From: an uncultured Pseudomonadales bacterium | Lineage (GTDB): Bacteria > Pseudomonadota > Gammaproteobacteria > Pseudomonadales > Azotimanducaceae | DNA: 64,000 nt | Direction of reading: 5' to 3' | Assembly: GCA_951813295.1 (NCBI GenBank) | Contig: CATOTI010000001.1 | Span: forward strand, 372,001 to 436,000 | Shown here: in pieces, positions 49,740 to 58,247 of the stretch | Numbering within the stretch: the stretch's first letter is position 1 | How the letters are laid out: every line of letters starts with the position of its first letter | The notes under the pieces: generated by a model | What the model was told of the DNA's origin: nothing | Seen by the model: only the letters and a program-made list of their open reading frames with translations | Database searches by the model: none | Position numbers and translations under genes: made by a program

Positions 49740-51047
49740 ATGGCTGAATTCGACGATTCCCAGCTCAACATCGAACCAGATCCCGAGCTTTCGCTGCGCA
49801 CTGGCGAGTTGCAGGATCCCTGGGAGACACGGCTCGACGAACTCGATGTCAGTGACTCACGCCTGTACCAACTCGACGCCTGGCGACCGTACTTCGAACG
49901 CTTGCGGCGGGAAGATCCGGTTCACTACACGGCCAATAGCCCGTTCGGCGCGTATTGGTCGGTGACGACGTTCGACGACATCAAACACATCGAGAGCCAC
50001 CCGGAAGTTTTTTCCTCCTATCCGACGATTGCGATCGGCGACGTGCCGGAGGGACAGACCATCGAAAACTTCATTTCGATGGACGCACCAAAGCACAACG
50101 AACAACGCAAGGCGGTCGCACCGGCCGTGGCGCCCAGCAACCTCGTCAAGCTCGAACCCGTCATTCGTCGTCACGCGGCGGAGATCCTCGATTCGCTGCC
50201 CGAGGACGGCGTCGAGTTCGACTGGGTCGACAGCGTCTCGATCGAGTTGACGACGCGGATGCTCGCGACGCTCTTCGATTTCCCGTTCGAAGACCGGCGC
50301 AAACTCACGTACTGGTCGGATCTTTCCATTGGTTCGCCGGAATCGACCGGGGCGGACGAAGGCCCATCTCCCGAAGAGGTTCGCGACGGCCTGACAGACA
50401 TGGCGAACACGTTCATGCGCCTGTGGGCGGAACGCGCCGCGGCGGACCCGACCGATCGGAATGATCTGATCACCATGCTCGTCCACACCGAAGAAACGAA
50501 GGACATGGTGACGCGGCCGCTCGAGTTCCTAGGCAACATCATGCTGCTGATCGTCGGTGGTAACGACACCACTCGAAACTCGATTAGTGGTGGCGTACTG
50601 GCCCTCAATCAGTTTCCGGACGAATACAAAAAGCTGCGACGCGATCCGTCGCTCATCCCGAATATGGTCTCCGAGATCATCCGCTGGCAGACGCCGGTGC
50701 TACACATGCGTCGGTCGCTCAGCGCGGACTATGAGCTTCACGGCAAGAAAATGAAGGCCGGGGAGAAGGTCGTCATGTGGTACATCTCCGGCAACCGGGA
50801 TGAGACGGCCCACGAGAATGCCGACCAACTCGTCATCGATCGCCCGAATGCGCGTAAACATGTTTCGTTCGGCTTCGGGGTGCACCGCTGCATGGGCAAC
50901 CGGCTGGCCGAGATGCAGCTTCGGATCGTCTGGGAAGAGATCGTGAAGCGATTCAGCCGGGTGGAAGTAACGGGCCCCGAAGCGCGGCTTAAATCGAACT
51001 TCATTCGCGGGATACGCGCTTTGCCGGTGCGGCTACACCGGCATTGA
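49740..51047 (+). CDS. Cytochrome P450, CYP153-like
   Basis: 435-residue soluble P450. I-helix LLIVGGNDTTRNSISGGVLALN, ExxR in SEIIRW, and heme loop FGFGVHRCMGNRLAEMQLR with Cys384 as thiolate ligand. The segment APKHNEQRKAVAPAVAPSNL and FDWVDSVSIELTTRMLATLF are close to the CYP153 group, which hydroxylates terminal carbons of alkanes, fatty acids or terpenoids. No ferredoxin or reductase gene is adjacent. It faces DUF7064-like and TonB-receptor genes. Substrate cannot be fixed from sequence. Confidence 0.9.
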   Translation: MAEFDDSQLNIEPDPELSLRTGELQDPWETRLDELDVSDSRLYQLDAWRPYFERLRREDPVHYTANSPFGAYWSVTTFDDIKHIESHPEVFSSYPTIAIGDVPEGQTIENFISMDAPKHNEQRKAVAPAVAPSNLVKLEPVIRRHAAEILDSLPEDGVEFDWVDSVSIELTTRMLATLFDFPFEDRRKLTYWSDLSIGSPESTGADEGPSPEEVRDGLTDMANTFMRLWAERAAADPTDRNDLITMLVHTEETKDMVTRPLEFLGNIMLLIVGGNDTTRNSISGGVLALNQFPDEYKKLRRDPSLIPNMVSEIIRWQTPVLHMRRSLSADYELHGKKMKAGEKVVMWYISGNRDETAHENADQLVIDRPNARKHVSFGFGVHRCMGNRLAEMQLRIVWEEIVKRFSRVEVTGPEARLKSNFIRGIRALPVRLHRH

Positions 51048-51080
51048 ACACTGGGCGGGACGGCGCGAACGCGTTTCCCG

Positions 51081-52040
51081 TCAGCTCCCGTCGACCTGAT
51101 CCAGGAACTCGCTCAAGCCGTAGCCCTTGCGTTCGCCGTCGAGGGTGTACTCGGTCATGCCTTCTCCGACGGTCGTGTTGCTGCCGGAGCGGCGGTTACG
51201 CAGCGGTACGTAGCACATCACTCGACCCTCGACGACGTGTTCGCTGCCATCCTCCATCGTCACGTCGGCTCGCAAGGCGGTGTGGTAGTTGGTGTTCGGT
51301 TCGTGGCTTGAGTGAATGGCGGCCTTTTCGATACGTTGGATTTCGTCACCGCGCTGAAAAAGTCCGCGCCCAATGCCGTCGCCCGTGGTGGTGATCACCA
51401 TGCCGAGATCGTCGCCGAAGTTACCCGTAATCCAGCGATAGGAAGGCGTCGATTGCCAGTATCGCGGCCCCCACGAGTGGTCGCGCACGCCCCAACCGGC
51501 AAAAGGCACAGGCGTATCGTCGCCTAGCGTGAGCGAGCCAGCGACCCGCATGTGTTGTTCTGTGTGGGCGCGAGCGAAATCATTGCCGTCGTCCGGATCA
51601 CCGACGTGCCCGTAGAGGGGACCGACGGCGTGGTGCTCGAGATCGATTCTGATCGAGGGGCGGGGGTTCTCGCGGAACGCCTTGCCGGGATCCGCCATGG
51701 CGCGAGGATCTTCGAGAAAGAGCGCTTTGCCCTCGTAGACCGTGCGCACGTGTTCGGCAGGCGTCAGGATCTCGATGTTCAGACCGCCCGCGTTCCAGCC
51801 GTCGTTGTGACTGATCTCGGGTTTTTTGTAGTTGAAATACGCCGAACCGTCCGGATTCCAGACGATGACGGTCATCTCTGCGTAGCCTTCGTTGGCGCGA
51901 TTGCCGATCCGCACGAACCCGCCGCGGCGTTCACGCGGATCGAAGAAGTTGAAATAGACCGATTCGTTGAAGTTTTCTTCCGGCCCTAGTTCGTGCGTGT
52001 AGTCGTCTTCCGCCCTGATGTTGCCGATCAGTCGAACCAT
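51081..52040 (-). CDS. DUF7064/AttH-like protein of unknown function
   Basis: 319 residues, no signal peptide, beta-rich. VYFNFFDPRERRGGFVRIGNRANEG near the start and the hallmark FAGWGVRDHSWGPRYW in the middle resemble proteins of the DUF7064/AttH/CrtC-like double-lipocalin group, some of which act on hydrophobic terpenoid-like substrates. Genes of this kind often accompany P450 and TonB-receptor genes in catabolic clusters. It converges on the P450 gene (34 bp) and is downstream of the receptor gene. Function unknown. Confidence 0.6.
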   Translation of the reverse strand: MVRLIGNIRAEDDYTHELGPEENFNESVYFNFFDPRERRGGFVRIGNRANEGYAEMTVIVWNPDGSAYFNYKKPEISHNDGWNAGGLNIEILTPAEHVRTVYEGKALFLEDPRAMADPGKAFRENPRPSIRIDLEHHAVGPLYGHVGDPDDGNDFARAHTEQHMRVAGSLTLGDDTPVPFAGWGVRDHSWGPRYWQSTPSYRWITGNFGDDLGMVITTTGDGIGRGLFQRGDEIQRIEKAAIHSSHEPNTNYHTALRADVTMEDGSEHVVEGRVMCYVPLRNRRSGSNTTVGEGMTEYTLDGERKGYGLSEFLDQVDGS

Positions 52041-52158
52041 GGGGTGGGCACCTTCAAAATCGTTGCGCTTAAGCCTAGCGTACGCGCGGACACGTGCGAC
52101 CTGCGGCTGAAGACGTATCCGCGCGGTTGGGTGAAAAAGGATCAGGGAAGGAAGATGT

Positions 52159-52186
52159 CGACGGCTCCCCGCGGGGGAAGCCGTCG
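52159..52186 (-). terminator. Intrinsic-type terminator after the TonB-dependent receptor gene
   Basis: CGACGGCT (52159-52166) pairs with AGCCGTCG (52179-52186), extended by CCCC/GGGG (52167-52170 with 52174-52177) around a GCG loop with one bulged base. On the minus strand it lies 12 bp after the receptor stop and is followed by pyrimidine-rich sequence ending in CCTTTTTC rather than a contiguous U-run. Transcription of DUF7064 probably restarts downstream of it. Confidence 0.6.
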
Positions 52187-52198
52187 ATCGATCACGAA

Positions 52199-55198
52199 CT
52201 AGAGCTTGTAGCGAACCTCGATACCACCCATACGCGGGTTGGTCGGCTCGAGCACACGAAGATAGTTCATCGACTCACCATAGTTGAACGAGTTACGGAC
52301 ACCCAGTTCGTCGGTGATGTTGTTGAGGAACCCGGCAACGCTCCACTTCTCATCAGCACTTTCCCAGGTCACGCGTGCATCCCAGCGGATGTACGACGGG
52401 GCCAGGTCCAGCGGACCGTTGACGCGGGGGCGGCCACCCGGGGCGAACTCGTCCGTCAGGCCGATGTTCGTCATGTAGGTGATGCTGCCGCGCTCGCCGA
52501 GCGACTGGACGTACTCCGCCCATGCGGTGAGCTTGTTCTCCATGATCCGCGGCAAGCTACGGCCGTTGACCGGGAAGAGCAGTTCCTGGTTGGTGTACAG
52601 CGACTCGGGCGCATCCGCGTTCGTCAGTTCGATCACGCCGACGTTGCCCGTGAGCGGATCGATCACTTCGCCCGTGTACTCGGCGTTCGTATAGCTGTAG
52701 CTGAAACCGAAGGTGATTTCAGGTGTCGCGAGCCAGAGAATGTCCGCCTCGAGGCCGGTCGTCGTCGCTTCGGGCGCATTACGCACCGAGGTGCTGTTGC
52801 CCGTGAACGTACTCGTCGTGAACTGCAAGTGCACGTTCTCGTAGTCGTATCGGTAGAGCGACAGGTTGACCTGCATCGTGCCGTCGAAGAGCTGACCTTT
52901 GTAGCCCAACTCGTACGCCAGAATGTCTTCGGATTCGTACGACGGAATGAACGAGAAGTACCCGAGGTTGAAGCCACCCGAGCGATAACCCGTCGTTGTT
53001 GACAAGTAGAAGAGCTGGTCATCCGCCGGCGTCCAATCGATGTTGAAGCGCCAGGTGAAGTTGTCGAAGTCGTTGAACATCCGACGATAGAGCGATTGGC
53101 TGAACGGGATACCGTTCACGCGAACCGGAACTTCACCCGAGATCCCGCGAGCCGACAGCGTGCCGTCCGGGTTCAAAGCACCCGTCATGATGTTGTAGTC
53201 GCAGAGCGTACCGCCGCCGCAGCCGTAATCAGGCATGTTGGCGACACCGGCACCGTATTCCTGATACAGGAACAGATGCTCGACGCCTTCGCGACGGTCC
53301 TTCGCGTAGCGCATACCGGCCGTCAGAGCCCAACGCTCGTTGATCTGCCACTCCGCCTGCGTATACGCGGCAAGCGCCTCCGTGCGGTTTTCGCTATCCC
53401 AGATGAACGTCGTTCCGTTCGATCCGTGCGGACTGCCGTCGGTTACGCGACCGCGCTCGCCAGACCAAGGGCCTACCGCGATCAGCACCGACTCCAGCGT
53501 CGCGTCACTGAATTGCGGGGTCGGGACGACGCCGACGAGGTCGAACAGGGCGAGGTTTTCGGCCGAGCGTGCTTCGACCGTACCGAACCCTTCGCCGAGG
53601 TAGAAACCGGAGACGCCCGCCAGCAGCGTATCGGCGCCGACCGGGCCGTAGTCGGCCGCGTGCGTGTAGCGCGTATCCGACGCCGGGCCCGTGCCCCAGA
53701 AGTCGAGTTGCTGGTCGATGTCGTTCTGATAGTAGAAGAGGCCGCTCGTGACAGTGATGTCCGAGCCGATGTCGGTGAAGATCTGCAGTTCGTGCTGGAA
53801 CTCGTGCTTCTCCTGCGCGGCATAGAACTGCTGGTCGAAGACCAGGCTGCCGGTGCGGTCGTCTTCCGTCGTGCGGTGGTAGAAGTAGTCGGTGTAGTTG
53901 CCGATGTACTTGACCGACAACCAGTCGTTGACGTCCCAGGTGATGTTCGTCGTACCGGCTTGCTGATCGAAGTATTCATCCTGGTAGCCATTCGTGACGC
54001 TCACCAGATCGTCACCCGAAAGCTCCGGCACCGATTGGCCGTCGCCGACCGCGGTTCGATTGAGCTGATTGGGGTCGGAGAAGAACGCATAGCTCGGGCG
54101 TGAGAACCCGTTGCCTGTCGTCACGCCCGTGATGTTGCCGCTGGCATCCACGATGGGACGACCTTCGGAGCGGTCGACACCGGGAACGAGGCGCTGACCG
54201 TGCCGGGTGATGCCGTTGTAGTCATACGTGAAGATTTGACGCCCAGCGACCGGACAGAGCGGGTCGGTTCGATCCGTCAGCGAGGCACATGCCGCCGAAT
54301 TGGGATTGACCGGGCGGTAACCGAAGACGTAGGCGCTCGTATTACGCAGATCGCCCGTCACGTCGTCGCGCCGGCCGCCGTTCTCGGCGTAGATGATCGC
54401 GCCGGCACCCTGTGCGCCGCTCATCGCTCGACGGTAGCTGCGTTCGTTGCCGCGAACGTAGATCTCGAGGTTGTCGGTGGGCGTGAACAGGAACGACAAC
54501 GCGTAGTTCTCATCCCCCCAACTGTTGATGTCCTCGTTGGGCGAGCCATCCGGCCCCGTGCCGATGTCGGGGATGAAACCGTCACGCGTTCGCTTCGACG
54601 CCACGGCGCGATAGGCAAGGATGTCCTGGATCATGGGCCCCGAGATGACGCCGTACATTTCCTGGGTGTCGTAGCTGCCGTAGATCGCACGAATTTCACT
54701 CTCGAACTCTTGGGTCGGTCGCTTGGTGTGAAAGTTCACCGCGCCGCCGATTCCGTTTCGCCCGTAGAGCGTGCCCTGCGGACCTCTGAGCACCTCGATT
54801 CGTTCGACGTCGAAAAGACCGCCTTCCGTCGATGCGATGCCGAAGTCTTCCGAGAACGCGTTGTCGTAGTAGGTTGCGATACCCGGGTCGCCGCCGAGCG
54901 ATCGGAACAGCCGTCCAACGCCTCGAATCGAGAGGTCGTACGGTTGGATCGTCGTTGCGGGGATGTGCTGTTGCAGATCCTCCTGGTTGCGAAGCCCGAA
55001 GTTCTCGATGAATTCGCCGGTAAACGCCGTAATCGAGATGGCCGTGTCTTGTACCGTCGACTCGCGTCGTTCGGCCGTCACGGTAACCTCTTCGATCCGG
55101 CGTACGCCGTCGTCGCCGTCTTCCGCCGCCTCTTCCGCGCCGAGCGCGAGGGCAGGGAGCAAGGCGGCAACGCGCCATAGTCCTTTTCTCAAAAGCAC
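52199..55198 (-). CDS. TonB-dependent outer-membrane receptor
   Basis: 999 residues. N-terminal signal peptide (LWRVAALLPALALGA), short linker, TonB-box/plug with IEEVTVTAERRESTVQD, the plug motif VERIEVLRGPQGTLYGRNGIGG, and a long barrel ending in GGIEVRYKL. The GTG start at 55198 is chosen because AGGAGGGG lies 7-8 nt upstream and the signal peptide begins there; an ATG 48 codons further upstream is rejected. Receptors of this kind in sphingomonads and marine gammaproteobacteria take up hydrophobic or sugar-like substrates as well as siderophores. The local context suggests the substrate of this cluster. Confidence 0.94.
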   Translation of the reverse strand: MLLRKGLWRVAALLPALALGAEEAAEDGDDGVRRIEEVTVTAERRESTVQDTAISITAFTGEFIENFGLRNQEDLQQHIPATTIQPYDLSIRGVGRLFRSLGGDPGIATYYDNAFSEDFGIASTEGGLFDVERIEVLRGPQGTLYGRNGIGGAVNFHTKRPTQEFESEIRAIYGSYDTQEMYGVISGPMIQDILAYRAVASKRTRDGFIPDIGTGPDGSPNEDINSWGDENYALSFLFTPTDNLEIYVRGNERSYRRAMSGAQGAGAIIYAENGGRRDDVTGDLRNTSAYVFGYRPVNPNSAACASLTDRTDPLCPVAGRQIFTYDYNGITRHGQRLVPGVDRSEGRPIVDASGNITGVTTGNGFSRPSYAFFSDPNQLNRTAVGDGQSVPELSGDDLVSVTNGYQDEYFDQQAGTTNITWDVNDWLSVKYIGNYTDYFYHRTTEDDRTGSLVFDQQFYAAQEKHEFQHELQIFTDIGSDITVTSGLFYYQNDIDQQLDFWGTGPASDTRYTHAADYGPVGADTLLAGVSGFYLGEGFGTVEARSAENLALFDLVGVVPTPQFSDATLESVLIAVGPWSGERGRVTDGSPHGSNGTTFIWDSENRTEALAAYTQAEWQINERWALTAGMRYAKDRREGVEHLFLYQEYGAGVANMPDYGCGGGTLCDYNIMTGALNPDGTLSARGISGEVPVRVNGIPFSQSLYRRMFNDFDNFTWRFNIDWTPADDQLFYLSTTTGYRSGGFNLGYFSFIPSYESEDILAYELGYKGQLFDGTMQVNLSLYRYDYENVHLQFTTSTFTGNSTSVRNAPEATTTGLEADILWLATPEITFGFSYSYTNAEYTGEVIDPLTGNVGVIELTNADAPESLYTNQELLFPVNGRSLPRIMENKLTAWAEYVQSLGERGSITYMTNIGLTDEFAPGGRPRVNGPLDLAPSYIRWDARVTWESADEKWSVAGFLNNITDELGVRNSFNYGESMNYLRVLEPTNPRMGGIEVRYKL

Positions 55199-55372
55199 GT
55201 GAGTTTCCCCTCCTGGAATGGTCAAAACCGGGCGCCGCAAACGAGCGGTACCATAAAACCCGGGAGCAAATACTCGAATTTGCTCCATATAGCAAGAAAG
55301 AATGCTCTTATAACCAAGCGCTCGCACGCGTTTGCCCGACAAAGGGCCCGAGCTCAGCCGGCGGACACTTGG

Positions 55373-56089
55373 CTATCCCAACGCGTTTCCAAGCGATCGA
55401 ATCATCGCCGCGCCGTCGCCTCGATAAGACGATCCGTGCATGCAGGCGAGCAACGTCGGTTCGACGTTGGCGAGCTTGTCGATAATCTCTGAATCAACCG
55501 GGGTCGCGAAATAGCCCGGCATACCCGCGCGCATGGCTTCGCTCGGCGTGAGCACGTCGTTCTCGGTGACCGGCTCGTGGCTGTCGCCGGGTTGCGTGAA
55601 CAAGTCACCACAGAATAGCGTCCGTGTCGTCTGCTCGAAGAGGTGGCCACATTCCCAAGCGTGCGGAAAATGTGGTGTATCGAGCCATTGCACGCGGTGG
55701 CCGCCGAGGTCCAGCACTTCGCCGTCAGTCATCGCTCGTGCCGGGCGGTCGGCCATGTCGTCGATCGACACCATCTTAGCGACGGCGCTGCATAGGGGTT
55801 CGGCACCGTTCGCGAGCGCGAGAAAGTCGTTCAATGCGCCGCATTCGTCCGATTCGTAATGACTGAAGGCGATGTAGCGAAGTGAGGTTACGGGCAACAC
55901 CGAAGCGACGGCTTCGCGCACCATCGGGAACATTTGCCGCCCGCCCGTGTGGTAGAGGAGCGGCGCGTCGCCCCGGATCAGAAACTGATTGAAGGTGAAG
56001 CCGCCGGGCATCACCTCTTCGCCGACGGCCGTACTGATGCGGAATATCCCGTTGGCGATCTCGTCGACACGAGTTGGGGAGTCAGTCAC
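55373..56089 (-). CDS. Oxygen-binding diiron MBL-fold protein (ODP-like)
   Basis: 238 residues, metallo-beta-lactamase fold with flavodiiron-type ligands instead of the zinc HxHxDH motif: SHYESDECG gives H77, E79 and D81, followed by PHFPHAWECG (H140/H143), CGDLF with D162 and MHGSS with H218. No flavodoxin domain is present. Members bind or reduce O2 or sense it; the function here is unknown. The GTG start has AAGGAT upstream. It follows the VOC gene by 17 bp in the same unit. Confidence 0.78.
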   Translation of the reverse strand: MTDSPTRVDEIANGIFRISTAVGEEVMPGGFTFNQFLIRGDAPLLYHTGGRQMFPMVREAVASVLPVTSLRYIAFSHYESDECGALNDFLALANGAEPLCSAVAKMVSIDDMADRPARAMTDGEVLDLGGHRVQWLDTPHFPHAWECGHLFEQTTRTLFCGDLFTQPGDSHEPVTENDVLTPSEAMRAGMPGYFATPVDSEIIDKLANVEPTLLACMHGSSYRGDGAAMIRSLGNALG

Positions 56090-56106
56090 GCTTGTATCCT
56101 TTTGTT

Positions 56107-56796
56107 TTAGCTCGCCTTTTTGATGGGCGGTTCGTTTTCAGAGTTGTCCCAGATCACCTGGTCGGGCGTCTCGATCACGCGCTGATAGCGACCGTCGGGG
56201 TAGTTCGTCATGTGCGGTCCGGCGGCATCGACCCCGGGTTGCGCCACGCTGCCGCCGCTATCGGCGAAGGCGGCGGGGCGCTTGTAGCGCGCGAGTTCTT
56301 CGGCGTTGATCCCGGCGAGCGCCTGAACTTCCGGGTCGATCCACTGCTCGGCGTCGATCGGTTCGCGCGAATAGGAGAGTTCGAGGGCGAGGTTTTCGGG
56401 GCCGGCGAAGTAGATCGAGACGCACATGCCGTGATCCATCGGTCCGAGCACCGGCACGCCTTTCGCGCGCAACCGATCGCGCATCGCGAGCAAGGCATCG
56501 TGGTCTTCGACCCGCAGGGCGACGTGTTGCATGACGCCCGGCGCGCAGTTAGCGCCGGGATTACCCGCGTGGGTTTCGCCCAGGCGCACGGGAATCTCGG
56601 CGATCTGTGGGTTGTGAACGAGAGCGACGGAGCTCTCGTCGTTGAGGCGAAGGAAGCCATGCCACGTGTTCGCCACACCGTGCATCCAATAGAGCGCGAC
56701 GAGTTCCATACCGAGCTTGTCGGTGAAGAACTCGATTTGTTCTTTCATGTCCGCTGTTGTGATGGCGAGGTGGTGAAGACCGTCGATCTTGTTCAT
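56107..56796 (-). CDS. VOC superfamily protein (extradiol-dioxygenase-like)
   Basis: 229 residues. Begins DGLHHLAITTADMKEQIEFFTDKLGM, the first VOC module, and MQHVALRVEDHDALLAMRDRL, the second, with FAGPENLALELSYS as the metal-binding end. Metal ligands of the type I extradiol dioxygenase/glyoxalase pattern (H, H, E) are compatible. The C-terminal ~60 residues (from PVEALAG-like to GRYQRVIETPDQV) are an extension I do not recognise. Same operon as the diiron MBL gene. Confidence 0.78.
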   Translation of the reverse strand: MNKIDGLHHLAITTADMKEQIEFFTDKLGMELVALYWMHGVANTWHGFLRLNDESSVALVHNPQIAEIPVRLGETHAGNPGANCAPGVMQHVALRVEDHDALLAMRDRLRAKGVPVLGPMDHGMCVSIYFAGPENLALELSYSREPIDAEQWIDPEVQALAGINAEELARYKRPAAFADSGGSVAQPGVDAAGPHMTNYPDGRYQRVIETPDQVIWDNSENEPPIKKAS

Positions 56797-56944
56797 TTGC
56801 GAATGCTCCCAAGAAGCAGGGGTTCTTACTCTTAGGCAGAAGGTAACGCGCTCGGAAGCGGATTCGAAGCGGCGCTCGTCTGGTGTTGTCGGGTGGGTTG
56901 AGCGAGCATTTCGGCCTGAAAGGCGAATCCCGCCAGGAGGAAGA

Positions 56945-58228
56945 ATGCATACCCTCGAGCATCAGTTTGAACTCGGCTCGGACGCCTGGCTCGCCGAAAC
57001 GCGGCGCGTCCTGGTGAGCTGGACGGCAGATATGGATGTCGATTTCTCGACGAGCGCGCGACTGACGAATACGCCGCCGCATCTCGAGCTGCCGAACGAT
57101 CGGGCCGATTGGCGTATTTCCTGCCATGGCGGTGGCGTCGACGTGACGCGGACTTTCGATCGAGAAGCGGATGTCGTCGTCGAAGCCGACTACCAGGCGG
57201 CTCTGATGGTCGCGCAGACGATCGGCGCGGGATCACCTTCGAAGATGACCGCGATCGAGCGTGCGGTCGCTGAGTGGCTCGGTGAAAGCGCATACCGGCG
57301 AAGCGAGAGGCGGGCCCTCACGAGCGAAGCCCGCGCGATCAGCGATCGATTGCACGATCATCTCGGCCGGCGCACGGTCGAGAACCCTGATCTCGCGCAT
57401 CGAGCCGAACGCCAGGGGCTGCTCAATCACGTTCGAGAGATGGAGCGCGACGGCTATACGGTGATCGAGAACGCGATCACGGCCGATGAGGCGGATCTGC
57501 TTCGTGAAGAGACCTTGAGGGCTCTCTCCACCCACGAGCACCCGACGATGCAATGGATGCTCTATCACGGCGAGGTTTTCGAGCGCGTGGTGATGAATCC
57601 GTTCTTCATGACGCTCGTCGATGCATCCCTCGGTCGCGGCGCCGTCATCGCGTCGATCAGTGCGATTCAGCGCGGGCCCGGCAAGGGATTCATCCCGCTG
57701 CACTCGGACTACGTTCACATCCCCGAGCCGTATCCGGAGTTTTCGGTCACAGGCGTCGGTGTGTGGGCGCTCGAGGATTGGACGCTGAGCGCAGGTCCGA
57801 CGTGGCTGGTACCCGGGAGCCATTTGAAGCGCCGTGGTCCTCGCCCCGGCGAGGCGATGGATGGTATTCCCATCGAGATGCCCAAAGGCTCTGTCGTCTA
57901 TTTCCAGCACGGTGTCTGGCATTGGCAGGGCGACCGCACCGATCCAGGTGAGCGTGTGACGCTGCACAGCCATTTCAACCGCGGGATTCTTCGCAGCCTC
58001 GAGCCGAAACGGGTCGATGTGCAGATGGTGAATCGTAATCCGCCACGTTTGGGTGAAGCGCTCGGCGAAGACGACTGGTTCGACAAGATCGACGCGAACG
58101 GTCGGGATTACGTCCGCTTCGGGCACATGCTGGCCCTCAACCGATTCAACGACGAACAGAAGGCGCGGATTCTCGACGGGTCCCGAGGGAGCTCGCGGAG
58201 TCATTCATCGGCCGCCGTCGCGGATTGA
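56945..58228 (+). CDS. Phytanoyl-CoA dioxygenase family protein with SCP2-like N-terminus
   Basis: 427 residues. The C-terminal half (from ~160, RDGYTVIENAITADEADLL) is a PhyH-like Fe(II)/2OG oxygenase: H253 and D255 in PLHSDYVHIPEP, the distal His in QHGVWHWQGDR and R337 for 2OG. The first ~110 residues (WRISCHGGGVDVTRTFD, VVVEADYQAALMVAQTIG) look like a sterol-carrier SCP2-like lipid-binding domain. This fusion suggests a hydrophobic substrate. The ATG at 56945 has AGGAGG directly upstream; the open frame before it is shadow sequence. Downstream is an MFS gene after 20 bp. Confidence 0.82.
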   Translation: MHTLEHQFELGSDAWLAETRRVLVSWTADMDVDFSTSARLTNTPPHLELPNDRADWRISCHGGGVDVTRTFDREADVVVEADYQAALMVAQTIGAGSPSKMTAIERAVAEWLGESAYRRSERRALTSEARAISDRLHDHLGRRTVENPDLAHRAERQGLLNHVREMERDGYTVIENAITADEADLLREETLRALSTHEHPTMQWMLYHGEVFERVVMNPFFMTLVDASLGRGAVIASISAIQRGPGKGFIPLHSDYVHIPEPYPEFSVTGVGVWALEDWTLSAGPTWLVPGSHLKRRGPRPGEAMDGIPIEMPKGSVVYFQHGVWHWQGDRTDPGERVTLHSHFNRGILRSLEPKRVDVQMVNRNPPRLGEALGEDDWFDKIDANGRDYVRFGHMLALNRFNDEQKARILDGSRGSSRSHSSAAVAD

Positions 58229-58247
58229 GCTCGATCGACGGCGAGGA

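Noticed and set aside
53096-54103. 335-codon plus-strand ORF inside the TonB receptor gene
   Set aside because: Shadow of the receptor barrel; no recognisable protein features.
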